A stretch of 64,000 nt of DNA, taken from the NCBI GenBank assembly GCA_944326855.1, contig CALVFO010000030.1, forward strand, positions 38,995 through 102,994, written 5' to 3'. Source of the DNA: an uncultured Alistipes sp. GTDB taxonomy: Bacteria; Bacteroidota; Bacteroidia; Bacteroidales; Rikenellaceae. This document shows positions 35,995 through 43,781 of this stretch, piece by piece. Every line of letters starts with the position of its first letter. The stretch's first letter is position 1. The position numbers and the translations under genes were made by a program. The notes under the pieces are model-generated. The model had not been told where the DNA came from and did no database searches. It saw only the letters and a list, made by a program, of their open reading frames with translations.

Positions 35995-37011
35995 ATGAAA
36001 CGGAATTTATGGCGAATCTGGCTTTTGAGCCTTTTATGCGTATGTGTCAGTTGCGGGGAACACATCCCGTCGGATTCAGTGCCCGTACCGCCCGATTATG
36101 CGCAAGCCGAATCCTGGTTCGAAGGCGGAATAGCGTCCGGTAAGGCTTATGATGTATTTTATGTAGTTCCGACCTGTGTGTTCGACTATGCGGACGAGGA
36201 GGGTGGCGTGTGCCACTATATGGATGTGTATAATCCCTCGCATCGGGCGAGTGTCGACGGACCGATTCGGTTGGCCGAAGGAATCTTTGCCGAGGAAGCG
36301 AATTTTTTTGCGCCCTACTACCGGCAGATTACGATCGAGTCGTGGATGGAAGACGAGTCTGTGATCGAGTCGCGTTTTCAGGTGGCGTATGCCGATATAC
36401 TGGAGGCCTTCCGATATTACCTCGATCATTTGAACGGCGGCCGTCCGTTTGTTCTGGCGGGCCACAGTCAGGGAGGTAAAGCCGTAATCGAGTTGTTGAA
36501 GGGAGGAATGACCGATGAGGAGTTCGCTCGGATGATGGTGGCCTATCCGTTGGGTTACCCCGTGAAGGATACCGATCGTTCCCCCCGATTGATTCCGGCG
36601 TCCGATGCTACCGGAACGGGCGTTTTCGTGACCTTCAACTCCGTATCGGCTCCCGATAAGTTGCCGCCTCTGCTTTCGGGCAGCCGGGCGGCGATCAATC
36701 CGCTCAATTGGAGGGCCGATTCGGAACCGGCGACTCGGGAGCAGCATTTGGGGGCGGTATTTCTGGCTGCGGACGGCAGTATTCGCTCCGAACAGGCGCA
36801 TATGATCGAAGCCCGGCTGGATCCTGCTACCAAAGCGCTTGTGGTGACGGGTGTCGATCCGATGGATTATTATGTTCCGTCGTTGGCCGGGCTGTTTCCT
36901 CCCGGGAATTACCATGTCGTGGAGCTGAACTTTTTTTACCGCAATCTGCAACAGAATGTCAAGGATCGGGCCGCTGCGTTTTGGGCCCGGGAAAAAGAGG
37001 CTAAACCCTGA
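35995..37011 (+). CDS. DUF3089 alpha/beta-hydrolase lipoprotein
   Basis: 338 residues. MKRNLWRIWLLSLLCVCVSC is a lipoprotein signal (lipobox CVSC). The hydrolase core has the nucleophile elbow GHSQGGKAVIELL (Ser about residue 161), preceded by YYLDHLNGGRPFVLA, and the DUF3089 opening KAYDVFYVVPTCV. Probable esterase/lipase in the envelope; substrate unknown. An AGGAG-like sequence lies before the ATG (aaaaaggagagttATG), unusual for this window. Monocistronic. Confidence 0.82.
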   Translation: MKRNLWRIWLLSLLCVCVSCGEHIPSDSVPVPPDYAQAESWFEGGIASGKAYDVFYVVPTCVFDYADEEGGVCHYMDVYNPSHRASVDGPIRLAEGIFAEEANFFAPYYRQITIESWMEDESVIESRFQVAYADILEAFRYYLDHLNGGRPFVLAGHSQGGKAVIELLKGGMTDEEFARMMVAYPLGYPVKDTDRSPRLIPASDATGTGVFVTFNSVSAPDKLPPLLSGSRAAINPLNWRADSEPATREQHLGAVFLAADGSIRSEQAHMIEARLDPATKALVVTGVDPMDYYVPSLAGLFPPGNYHVVELNFFYRNLQQNVKDRAAAFWAREKEAKP

Positions 37012-37062
37012 ATCCGGATTCTCCCTCGGGACGTTTGTGTTCGGACAGGCCGACGGAGAGCC

Positions 37063-37160
37063 GCCATCGGAAAATTACCATTGGGGAATTGTCATCGTAG
37101 GGGTACAGTCGGGAAATCCTCATCGGGGAATTTCAATCGGGAAACGGCCATCGGATGGCC
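37063..37160. repeat. Degenerate tandem repeat after the DUF3089 gene
   Basis: About six loose copies of CATCGGGGAATT-like units (12-16 bp) fill the spacer. No gene in 37012-37293. Confidence 0.5.
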
Positions 37161-37293
37161 GGGAAGATGAGGGAAAACCTTCCGGATCGGGCTGTGGGCA
37201 TTTCCCTTCCGCTCCGGCCGGGAGAACCGAAACCGGATGGCGAGGGGTTAAGCGGAGTTTTCAGAACGTTTCCGGAAGGGTCCCGGGGACGGA

Positions 37294-37692
37294 TTATCGG
37301 AGTGTCGATGTGGACTTTTCAAGCAGCGGTCGCAGCATTTCGGGCCAGGCCAGTTCGCCACAGCCGATCGACGAGATCCGTTGGCGTCCCGCATGGGTCA
37401 GCATAAAGTACATCTGACGTTTGTCCTCCCGACCCAGAGAACGTTCCACGAGACCTTTTTTCTCGACCGAGGCGATCACCTTGGAGATGTTCGAGGGACT
37501 GAGCCCCAACTTTTCGCCCAATTCGCCCGAAGAGAGTCGCTCCGCTTTGGTCAGCGAACAGAGAACCATCCCTTCATTCAGGCTGACGCCGTATTGTTTT
37601 TCGAATTGTTGTTCGAAAAGGATCACGCTGCGTTGAATGTCCCGGATCTTGCACAGCGTGGCTATTTTTTCGGAATCATGCGTATCGTTCAT
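37294..37692 (-). CDS. MarR-family transcription regulator
   Basis: 132 residues with the winged-helix core of MarR proteins: long N-terminal helix, LNEGMVLCSLTKAERLSSGELGEKLGLSPSNISKVIASVEKKGLVERSLGREDKRQMYFMLTHAGR (recognition helix PSNISKVIASVEKKGL, wing with GREDKRQ). Two Cys (Cys14, Cys45) could serve thiol sensing; that is inference. It lies downstream of the thioredoxin and CoA-disulfide reductase genes on the same strand but beyond a terminator, and is the best local candidate regulator of them. Confidence 0.87.
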   Translation of the reverse strand: MNDTHDSEKIATLCKIRDIQRSVILFEQQFEKQYGVSLNEGMVLCSLTKAERLSSGELGEKLGLSPSNISKVIASVEKKGLVERSLGREDKRQMYFMLTHAGRQRISSIGCGELAWPEMLRPLLEKSTSTLR

Positions 37693-37788
37693 AAGAAAAA
37701 TTTTGAATCCATGGCATCTTGAAGGCAGACTTCCGGTGGTCCGGACCGTGCTGTCGAATCCTGTATTCCGAACCGTTTTCGGAATGAA

Positions 37789-37830
37789 AGACCGTTCCGA
37801 TCCCGGATATAAGCGGGGACGGAACGGTCG
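37789..37830 (-). terminator. Terminator of the CoA-disulfide reductase-thioredoxin operon
   Basis: Stem GACCGTTCCG / CGGAACGGTC around a ~19-nt loop; on the minus strand it is followed by TTTCATTCC. Confidence 0.6.
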
Positions 37831-37838
37831 GCGGCGGA

Positions 37839-38297
37839 TTATCGGTTCAGGAGAACCTGATCGATGGCCCGTTTGAAGTCGGCCTTACTCATGGCCCCCT
37901 GGGCCATCTGGGGGGTGCCGTTCATCGGAACGAACAGCAACGAAGGTATCGAACGGATGCCGAAGGCGGCAGCCAGTTCGGGTTCTTTCTCGGTGTCGAT
38001 CTTGTAGATGACGATCGAGTCGCCGTATTCGGCGGCCAGCTCTTCCAGAATCGGAGCGACCATTTTGCAGGGACCGCACCAAGTTGCATAGAAGTCGATC
38101 AGGGCCGGTTTGTCGCCCAGGTATTTCCATTCGTTGGGCGTGGTTTCGTAATTGACTACTTTCTGTAAAAATTCGCTTTTGGTTAATTCGATGGGTTTCA
38201 TGACGGTTTCGGTTTTAGTAAGGTTGTTCTTGGGTTGAGAATGACCGCAGGCTGTAAAAAGCAGCAGGGCGATTCCTATTCCGATCAAAGTTTTCAT
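37839..38297 (-). CDS. Thioredoxin-fold lipoprotein
   Basis: 152 residues. MKTLIGIGIALLLFTAC is a lipoprotein signal, so this thioredoxin acts in the envelope. The fold starts at ~residue 45 with active site ATWCGPCKMV and the cis-Pro stretch RSIPSLLFVPM. It would reduce or shuttle disulfides outside the cytoplasm. The ATG at 38297 is chosen because it begins the signal; the open frame upstream adds 36 non-hydrophobic codons. It follows the CoA-disulfide reductase gene by 100 bp on the same strand. Confidence 0.9.
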   Translation of the reverse strand: MKTLIGIGIALLLFTACGHSQPKNNLTKTETVMKPIELTKSEFLQKVVNYETTPNEWKYLGDKPALIDFYATWCGPCKMVAPILEELAAEYGDSIVIYKIDTEKEPELAAAFGIRSIPSLLFVPMNGTPQMAQGAMSKADFKRAIDQVLLNR

Positions 38298-38397
38298 AAG
38301 GTTGTTTTTGAGGTATGCGAGTTTTAGGGTGTACGTTTCGGGTCGGATGGGTGTTCGGTTTCCGTTCTTCGATGCCGGAGACTCCCGACAGGCCGTG

Positions 38398-40863
38398 TCA
38401 GACAAACAGGTTTACGTTGGCTTGTTCGGCTCGTTCCATGTAGGTGGCCACGCCTCCGACACTGACCTCGTCGAGCAACTCTTCGCGATGGATGCCCATG
38501 ACCTCCATGGACATCTGGCAGGCGATAAATTCCACCCCGTTGTCCAGCGCCTGTTGTCGGAGTGACTCGAGGGAATCGATGCCTTTGCGTTTCATGATAT
38601 GACGCATCATCCGGTCACCGATGCCCAACATGCTCATCTTCGAGAGATGAAGTTTCAAGGAACTGGAGGGCAGCATCTTGTCGAACATCCGTCCGAAAAT
38701 ATCTTTCTGTACCTGGGGCTTCACGCGCTTTTTGAGAACGTTCAGTCCCCAGAAGGTGAAGAAAATGGTTGTTTTTTGTCCGGTGGCAGCGGCTCCGTTG
38801 GCCAGAACGAAGGTCGCCAGGGCTTTGTCCAGATCGTCGCTGAAGAGGATCAGTGTTTTGCCTTTCCCGTCGCACGAAGAGACCGGTGCGCAGCTTTTCA
38901 TTCCTTTTTCGACGATGACGGTATATTTGCCCCGTTCTTCCTGTTGCGACAGCAGGCGGTTGCCGGTTGTGTTGCACCAGGCCTGGGCGTCCCGGGCAAA
39001 CCCGGCGTCGGTGGCGATGATCTCCAGCCGCTCTCCGATTTGGAGCCCATCCATGGCCTGTTTGAGCTTCAGCACGGGACCGGGACATTGCAGCCCGCAG
39101 GCGTCGATCCGGACTTTTCGGGGTTCGGCAAGCGGTTCCCCGAGCGGCTGTTCGATCGGAAGTGTCGATGGCTCGACGTTGACAACCGGGGGAATCTTCG
39201 GTTCGGGGTTAACGATCGGGGCGGTTGCCGTGGCGTAGGTTTTGTAGCCGCCCGAGAGGTTGCGTACCTGTTTGAATCCCCGTTGCAGCAAAATCCGGGC
39301 CGCCAGATAACCCCGGAGACCGATGGCGCAGAAGATCAGAATCGGCCGGTCGATCGGAAGCTCGTTCAGTCGGTCCCGCAATTCGTCGAGCGGGATGTTG
39401 ACGGCTCCCGGAATCGAACCGAATGCAAATTCGGCTCGGGTACGTACGTCCAGCAGCAGCGCCCCGTCGGCTTTGGCCGTTTCGACTTCCCGCCAGTAGA
39501 TAACGGGCATCGCCCGGTTGAGAATGTTCATGGCGGTGTATCCTGCGATGGCGATGGGGTCTTTGGCCGAGGAGAACGGAGGCGCGTAGGTGTGTTCGAC
39601 CTGGGTGAGATCGTGGACCGTTCCGCCGTTTTTGATCAGCAGGGCGATCTGGTCGATGCGCTTGTCCACCCCGTCGTATCCCACGCATTGAGCTCCGTAG
39701 AGTTTGCCGTTGTGCGGATCGAAGGTCAGTTTCAGGGTCAGGGGCAGAGCATCGGGATAATACCCGGCGTGAGACGAGGAGTGTGTGGTGGAGCTGAGAT
39801 AGGGAATCTCCATGTGCCGGAGCCGCTTGGCCGGCAGTCCGGTCGAGGCCACGGTCAGGTCGAAAACCTTGGCGATGGAGGTTCCGATGGCTCCCTCGTA
39901 GGGAGTCGTGTTGCCGAAAACCATGTTGTCGGCCACGATGCGGCCCTGTCGGTTGGCCGGATTGGCCAGGTAGTTGAGATAGGGCTTCCCGGTCAGCGGG
40001 TGGGGGTACTCGATGGCATCCCCGACGGCATAAATGTCGGGGGAGGAGGTTTGCAGAAATTCGTCGACCCGAATGCCTCCGGCCGGACCGATCTCCAACC
40101 CGGCCGAACGGGCGAGTCCGGTTTCGGGACGGACCCCGATCGAGAGAATGACCAGATCGGCTTCGAGAACCTTCCCGGTCTGAAGCCGGACGTCGAGTTT
40201 GCCGTTTCGTTTTTCGAATCCGGTGACCCCCTGTTCCAGATAGAGCGATACGCCTTTCGAGCTGAGGTGGGCGTGAACCTGGGCGGCGATCGAAAAGTCG
40301 ACCGGAGCCATCACCTGATTGCCCATCTCCACGATCGAAACCCGAGCCCCCGCCCGGTGCAGGTTTTCAGCCATTTCCAGTCCGATGAATCCGGCTCCGA
40401 CGATCACGGCCTGTTCGATCCGGTGTTCGTTCATATAGTTTTTGATCCGGTCCGTATCCTCCACGTTCCGCAGCGTGAAGATGCCTTCGAGTTCGATCCC
40501 CGGCAGCGGGGGACGTACCGGAGAGGCTCCCGGCGAGAGCAGCAGTTTGTCGAAGGTTTCGACATACGTCGAACCGTCCGCCCGGCGCACCGTGACCTGT
40601 TTGGCGGTCGGGTCGATTGCCAGCACTTCGTTTTCGGTCCGCACATCGAGGTTGAATCGTTGACCGAACGAGGCGGGGGTTTGAACGAATAACTTGTCGC
40701 GTTCGGCAATCGTGCCTCCCAGGTAATAGGGAAGTCCACAATTGGCATAGGAGATATATCGGCCTTTTTCGAACAGAATGATTTCGGCGAATTCGTCGGC
40801 CCGACGAATCCTGGCTGCCGCTGTGGCGCCTCCGGCCACGCCTCCGATGATCAGGTGCTTCAT
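38398..40863 (-). CDS. CoA-disulfide reductase fused to rhodanese, TusA and DsrE-like domains
   Basis: 821 residues, four sulfur-handling parts in one chain. Residues 1-445: flavin disulfide reductase with single active Cys42 (SYANCGLPYY), FAD motif IIGGVAGGATAAAR and NAD motif VIVGAGFIGLEMAENL, as in CoA-disulfide/persulfide reductases. ~460-550: rhodanese with Cys512 (LIFCAIGLRGYLAAR). ~580-655: TusA-like with CPGP (Cys593). ~660-821: DsrE/F-like (TLILFSDDLDKALATFVLANGAA). Together they could pass a persulfide along Cys512-Cys593 and reduce CoA- or protein-persulfides. The ~30-residue Pro-rich linker near 555-580 separates parts two and three. First gene of an operon with thioredoxin. Confidence 0.92.
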   Translation of the reverse strand: MKHLIIGGVAGGATAAARIRRADEFAEIILFEKGRYISYANCGLPYYLGGTIAERDKLFVQTPASFGQRFNLDVRTENEVLAIDPTAKQVTVRRADGSTYVETFDKLLLSPGASPVRPPLPGIELEGIFTLRNVEDTDRIKNYMNEHRIEQAVIVGAGFIGLEMAENLHRAGARVSIVEMGNQVMAPVDFSIAAQVHAHLSSKGVSLYLEQGVTGFEKRNGKLDVRLQTGKVLEADLVILSIGVRPETGLARSAGLEIGPAGGIRVDEFLQTSSPDIYAVGDAIEYPHPLTGKPYLNYLANPANRQGRIVADNMVFGNTTPYEGAIGTSIAKVFDLTVASTGLPAKRLRHMEIPYLSSTTHSSSHAGYYPDALPLTLKLTFDPHNGKLYGAQCVGYDGVDKRIDQIALLIKNGGTVHDLTQVEHTYAPPFSSAKDPIAIAGYTAMNILNRAMPVIYWREVETAKADGALLLDVRTRAEFAFGSIPGAVNIPLDELRDRLNELPIDRPILIFCAIGLRGYLAARILLQRGFKQVRNLSGGYKTYATATAPIVNPEPKIPPVVNVEPSTLPIEQPLGEPLAEPRKVRIDACGLQCPGPVLKLKQAMDGLQIGERLEIIATDAGFARDAQAWCNTTGNRLLSQQEERGKYTVIVEKGMKSCAPVSSCDGKGKTLILFSDDLDKALATFVLANGAAATGQKTTIFFTFWGLNVLKKRVKPQVQKDIFGRMFDKMLPSSSLKLHLSKMSMLGIGDRMMRHIMKRKGIDSLESLRQQALDNGVEFIACQMSMEVMGIHREELLDEVSVGGVATYMERAEQANVNLFV

Positions 40864-40899
40864 GTCGTATCCTATCTATTTATTATTTATTGGAAATAT

Positions 40900-40963
40900 T
40901 TTCCATTGGAATTATAGTGCAAAGGTAAAACTATTTTTCAATAAAACAAATTTCCCATGGAAA
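40900..40963 (-). promoter_or_regulatory. Promoter and paired dyads of the CoA-disulfide reductase operon
   Basis: Minus-strand TTTG (40947-40950), 19-nt spacer, TACCTTTG (40920-40927): perfect on both boxes. Dyad A (TTTCC-ATT-GGAA, 40900-40911) lies just past the start of transcription; dyad B (TTTCC-CAT-GGAAA, 40951-40963) touches the -33 box. Their centres are ~51 bp apart, about five helix turns. A bound dimer at either site would block polymerase. The spacer 40970-41250 is otherwise empty. Confidence 0.65.
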
Positions 40964-41251
40964 ATAATTTACTGCAAGGGCATGATTTGCCGTGAGGGGG
41001 GTGCCATTCCCGCTCGTTTCGGATATACGCATTGACCTTAGGTGTGCTCTCATAGGCTCTTTTATGCTTTCAGATCATGTCGGATGGCTCGAAGGCTTCT
41101 TTTCCCGCTATTTTTTAAGGTATGTTCGGCAGGGTTCTTCGTATATCGTTTGGGACCGTTTTTAGGGGGTGTTGTTTCCGGTTTTGTCCCGAGAGGCGCG
41201 CCGGATCGGTCCCGTTAGCCGACCCGGAGGATTACATCATCGTACCTAAAA

Positions 41252-41287
41252 GGAAAAACGTCGTCCGAAATGTAAACGACGTTTTCC
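41252..41287 (-). terminator. Terminator of the lipoprotein-clostripain operon
   Basis: Stem GGAAAACGTCGT / ACGACGTTTTCC (one bulged A); on the minus strand it leads into TTTTTCCTTTTAGG, ~20 bp after the lipoprotein stop. Confidence 0.7.
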
Positions 41288-41307
41288 GAAATCGACTCAG
41301 GCGGAGT

Positions 41308-42225
41308 CTATTGCATGGTACCGGCTTTTTGGTAGGTACGCATATATTCGATGGAGGTTCCGTCGTTGCCGGTGAATACTTCCAGGCGCATATCGGTTTT
41401 GGCACCGTGGAAAATCGATATGATCTGTACTTCGTGATTCAGGATACCTTCTCCGATTCGGGTCTGGTAGGTCTCGTCCCCTTCGGGGTTGAAAAGTTCT
41501 GTATTCCCGTTTGCCCAGGTGACCGTTTCGCGGGTCGGTTCTACGCCCAGCAGTTGAGCGATTCGGTGGCTCAGAAGATTGTACTTCTTGAAGTAATTGA
41601 TGGCCGACGTGCTGGTATACGTTTCCATTTCCGAGATTTCGGTCAGTTTGTCGGAAGAGAAGGTATACATGGTCGTGATCAATGGCGGATTGAGGGTACT
41701 CGAAGAGAGTTGGTCGGGGAATTGTCCGCCATAATGGTTGTCGTCGATTTTCTGCAGACTCGGACGGTTGAGCAGGGTGGTAGCCACATTGTCGTCCCAG
41801 AACGAGTTGAGTACATCGCAGGCCTCTACGGTATAGGTTTTCGAGGTGGAGATATCTTTGTAGGCCTGACCGTCTTTATCGGTTGCGGTGAAGATGTAGC
41901 GGGCCGTGAAAATCAATTCGTATTCTCCGGCGGTACTGGGAGCCGTCAGGGAGAGTGTGCTTTGGTTGCCTTCCTGCTGTCCGTTTAACGAGATTCCGCT
42001 GGAACCGTTCTTCCATTGGTATTCGACCGAAGCGATGTTTTCACCGCCGGTGGGCAGCGGGCAGGTCGCCACGAAAGGCTGTCCGGTTCCGATGCGGTCC
42101 CGACTCAGGCTGATAGGACCGATATTGTCCGGAGCCTTGCCATAGTCGGTCGATTCTTTTTCGCAGGCAGTCAGCATCAACAGGGCCGATGAACATAAAG
42201 TCAGCGTACGGATGATCTTTTTCAT
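41308..42225 (-). CDS. Hypothetical lipoprotein, clostripain partner
   Basis: 305 residues; signal MKKIIRTLTLCSSALLMLTAC (lipobox LTAC). Residues ~35-145 look like an Ig/PKD-type sandwich (PFVATCPLPTGGENIASVEYQWKNGSSGISLNG...GEYELIFTARYIFTATDKDG); the C-terminal part (~150-305) is unrecognised. Located 46 bp after the clostripain gene, so cotranscribed. It may be a substrate, inhibitor or surface partner of that protease; this is inference from position. Confidence 0.65.
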   Translation of the reverse strand: MKKIIRTLTLCSSALLMLTACEKESTDYGKAPDNIGPISLSRDRIGTGQPFVATCPLPTGGENIASVEYQWKNGSSGISLNGQQEGNQSTLSLTAPSTAGEYELIFTARYIFTATDKDGQAYKDISTSKTYTVEACDVLNSFWDDNVATTLLNRPSLQKIDDNHYGGQFPDQLSSSTLNPPLITTMYTFSSDKLTEISEMETYTSTSAINYFKKYNLLSHRIAQLLGVEPTRETVTWANGNTELFNPEGDETYQTRIGEGILNHEVQIISIFHGAKTDMRLEVFTGNDGTSIEYMRTYQKAGTMQ

Positions 42226-42271
42226 AAAAAGAGAGGTTTATTGGGTAAAAGTTTGAATGGGAATTTCTGGC

Positions 42272-43564
42272 TTATTGGGCATTATTCAGCAAATTGAATC
42301 CGGCAGCCGTAGCCCAACTGTAATTGGTTTGATAGAACTCATTCAACCGGGTGACCCGGGGATCGCGCATAGGAATATAACCAGAGAGCCCGCAAAACTC
42401 TTCGGGAGAGGCGAGATTCGGGTTTTGTACTCGAGTGACGCTCCATTGTTGGGGAATGGCGGCGCTCAACGCATCTACGAAATTCTGATAATCCTGTTCC
42501 AGAGAGGGATTGTCGTTGCACCCCATTCCGATGGCCTGGTTCAGGTCGCACAACGGCAGGTCTTCGTCGATGAACAGCAGGTTGCCGCTCAGGTTATCGT
42601 AATAGCTGTCGGGATCGGCGGCAAATTTTTCCATCAGGGTATGGGTAGCCGAGGCCAGGGCGTCGAGCCGGTCGGTACGGATCACCGAGACGTCAAAATT
42701 GACGGTTGCTTCAGCCGGAAGAGCATCATACCATTGAGCACTCTTTTCGGTGAAATGGTATAAATCGGCCTGTGGTTTGGTGTACAGGTATTGGATGATT
42801 TCATCGTACGGATAACCGGGGCCGGGCAGCGGTTGCATGCAGCCGACCATCAACGAGCATTTTTCGCGCAGTTCGTAAGCGGTTTCGACGTTGCCCATCA
42901 GGCAGGCGTGGAAGATCAGGAAATCGTATTTGATGGGCAGCAATTGAGCGAGGTCTTTCACTTCCAGGCACGTTCCGTAACGTTCTCCTCCTCCCAATGC
43001 TTTTGTCTGGTTTTGGGGCAGTGCCAATGACTGCGATTCGGCATGGTCGTCTTCGTCATGACCCATGTCGGGAATGTCGATCAGTTCATCCAGGTTGCCG
43101 GGAAACCAGGCTGAGCCGTGGGTGCCGATGATCAGACCGTGCGATTGGGCAGGGAACAACGTGATGGCATCTTCCAGTACGCCTTTCATGACGGTATTGT
43201 CGACCGGATCCTGTTCGGGATAGGTTTTCACCACTTCGCTGCAGATGGCATCGGTTTCGTCGTGGACGATTTTCAACAGTACCGGCGATGAGAATTGAGT
43301 CAGATGGGGCGAGGGATCGAGGTATACCAACAGGTTCCCGTCGATCTCTTCATTCCAGCCCGCTTCGAGCTGGTTAAGGGTGGTTTCCATGACATTCCAC
43401 AGGTTGTGGTCATCCATCATATAGAATAAAACGGTCCGATTCTTTTCCGGAGCGATGGGTTCGGGTGAGGGTTGAGGATCGTCTTTTTTGCAGGCGCTCA
43501 ACAGCGTCAGGGAGCATACGCCTAACCAACAGATTGTTCGGGAAAGGGAAGAAAACGTTGACAT
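42272..43564 (-). CDS. Clostripain-related (C11) cysteine peptidase, lipoprotein
   Basis: 430 residues. Lipobox LLSAC (Cys25), then a Pro-rich linker to ~42. The C11 catalytic dyad is His149 (IIGTHGSAW) and Cys221 (FLIFHACLMGNVE); TVLFYMMDDHNLW opens the fold. C11 enzymes cut after Arg or Lys and are used by gut Bacteroidetes to activate toxins or process proteins (for example fragipain). Exported and held in the envelope. First gene of an operon with the lipoprotein at 41308-42225 and divergent from a TPR-AraC regulator. Confidence 0.88.
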   Translation of the reverse strand: MSTFSSLSRTICWLGVCSLTLLSACKKDDPQPSPEPIAPEKNRTVLFYMMDDHNLWNVMETTLNQLEAGWNEEIDGNLLVYLDPSPHLTQFSSPVLLKIVHDETDAICSEVVKTYPEQDPVDNTVMKGVLEDAITLFPAQSHGLIIGTHGSAWFPGNLDELIDIPDMGHDEDDHAESQSLALPQNQTKALGGGERYGTCLEVKDLAQLLPIKYDFLIFHACLMGNVETAYELREKCSLMVGCMQPLPGPGYPYDEIIQYLYTKPQADLYHFTEKSAQWYDALPAEATVNFDVSVIRTDRLDALASATHTLMEKFAADPDSYYDNLSGNLLFIDEDLPLCDLNQAIGMGCNDNPSLEQDYQNFVDALSAAIPQQWSVTRVQNPNLASPEEFCGLSGYIPMRDPRVTRLNEFYQTNYSWATAAGFNLLNNAQ

Positions 43565-43610
43565 GTCTTTTCTTTGTCAATAATGAAATTAGTGTACTCG
43601 AATTTAGCGA

Positions 43611-43618
43611 TGCAAAGA
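43611..43618 (-). promoter_or_regulatory. -7 box candidate of the clostripain operon
   Basis: Minus-strand TTTCTTTG (7 of 8 to TAnnTTTG), ~50 bp before the start. Confidence 0.35.
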
Positions 43619-43700
43619 AAAAGAATTCTCGATAAAAACCGATCGGGACGTCGGCATAATTGTATGTCATGTGCGCCAAAAAAGGTGTCATTCGGGCAAT

Positions 43701-43756
43701 TTGTCGGATAACTTGTCCGAAAAAAGTCGTTTTTCGGTTGAGAGTCATTACCTTTA
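43701..43756 (+). promoter_or_regulatory. Control region of the TPR-AraC gene
   Basis: TTGTC occurs twice at a 12-bp step (43701, 43713), within an inverted repeat TCGGA-N7-TCCGA (43704-43720). A -7 box TACCTTTA (43749-43756, 7 of 8) follows, 26 bp before the ATG. The repeat lies between the two divergent promoters and could be bound by the AraC-type protein itself. Confidence 0.45.
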
Positions 43757-43781
43757 TCCGAATATTGATGAAAACAGGGGT

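Noticed and set aside
37063-37160. CRISPR array
   Set aside because: Units are short, degenerate and adjacent, with no constant repeat or unique spacers and no cas gene.
38599-40692. Long plus-strand frame opposite the CoA-disulfide reductase
   Set aside because: Shadow of the four-domain gene; GC-rich codon pattern leaves the antisense frame open by chance.
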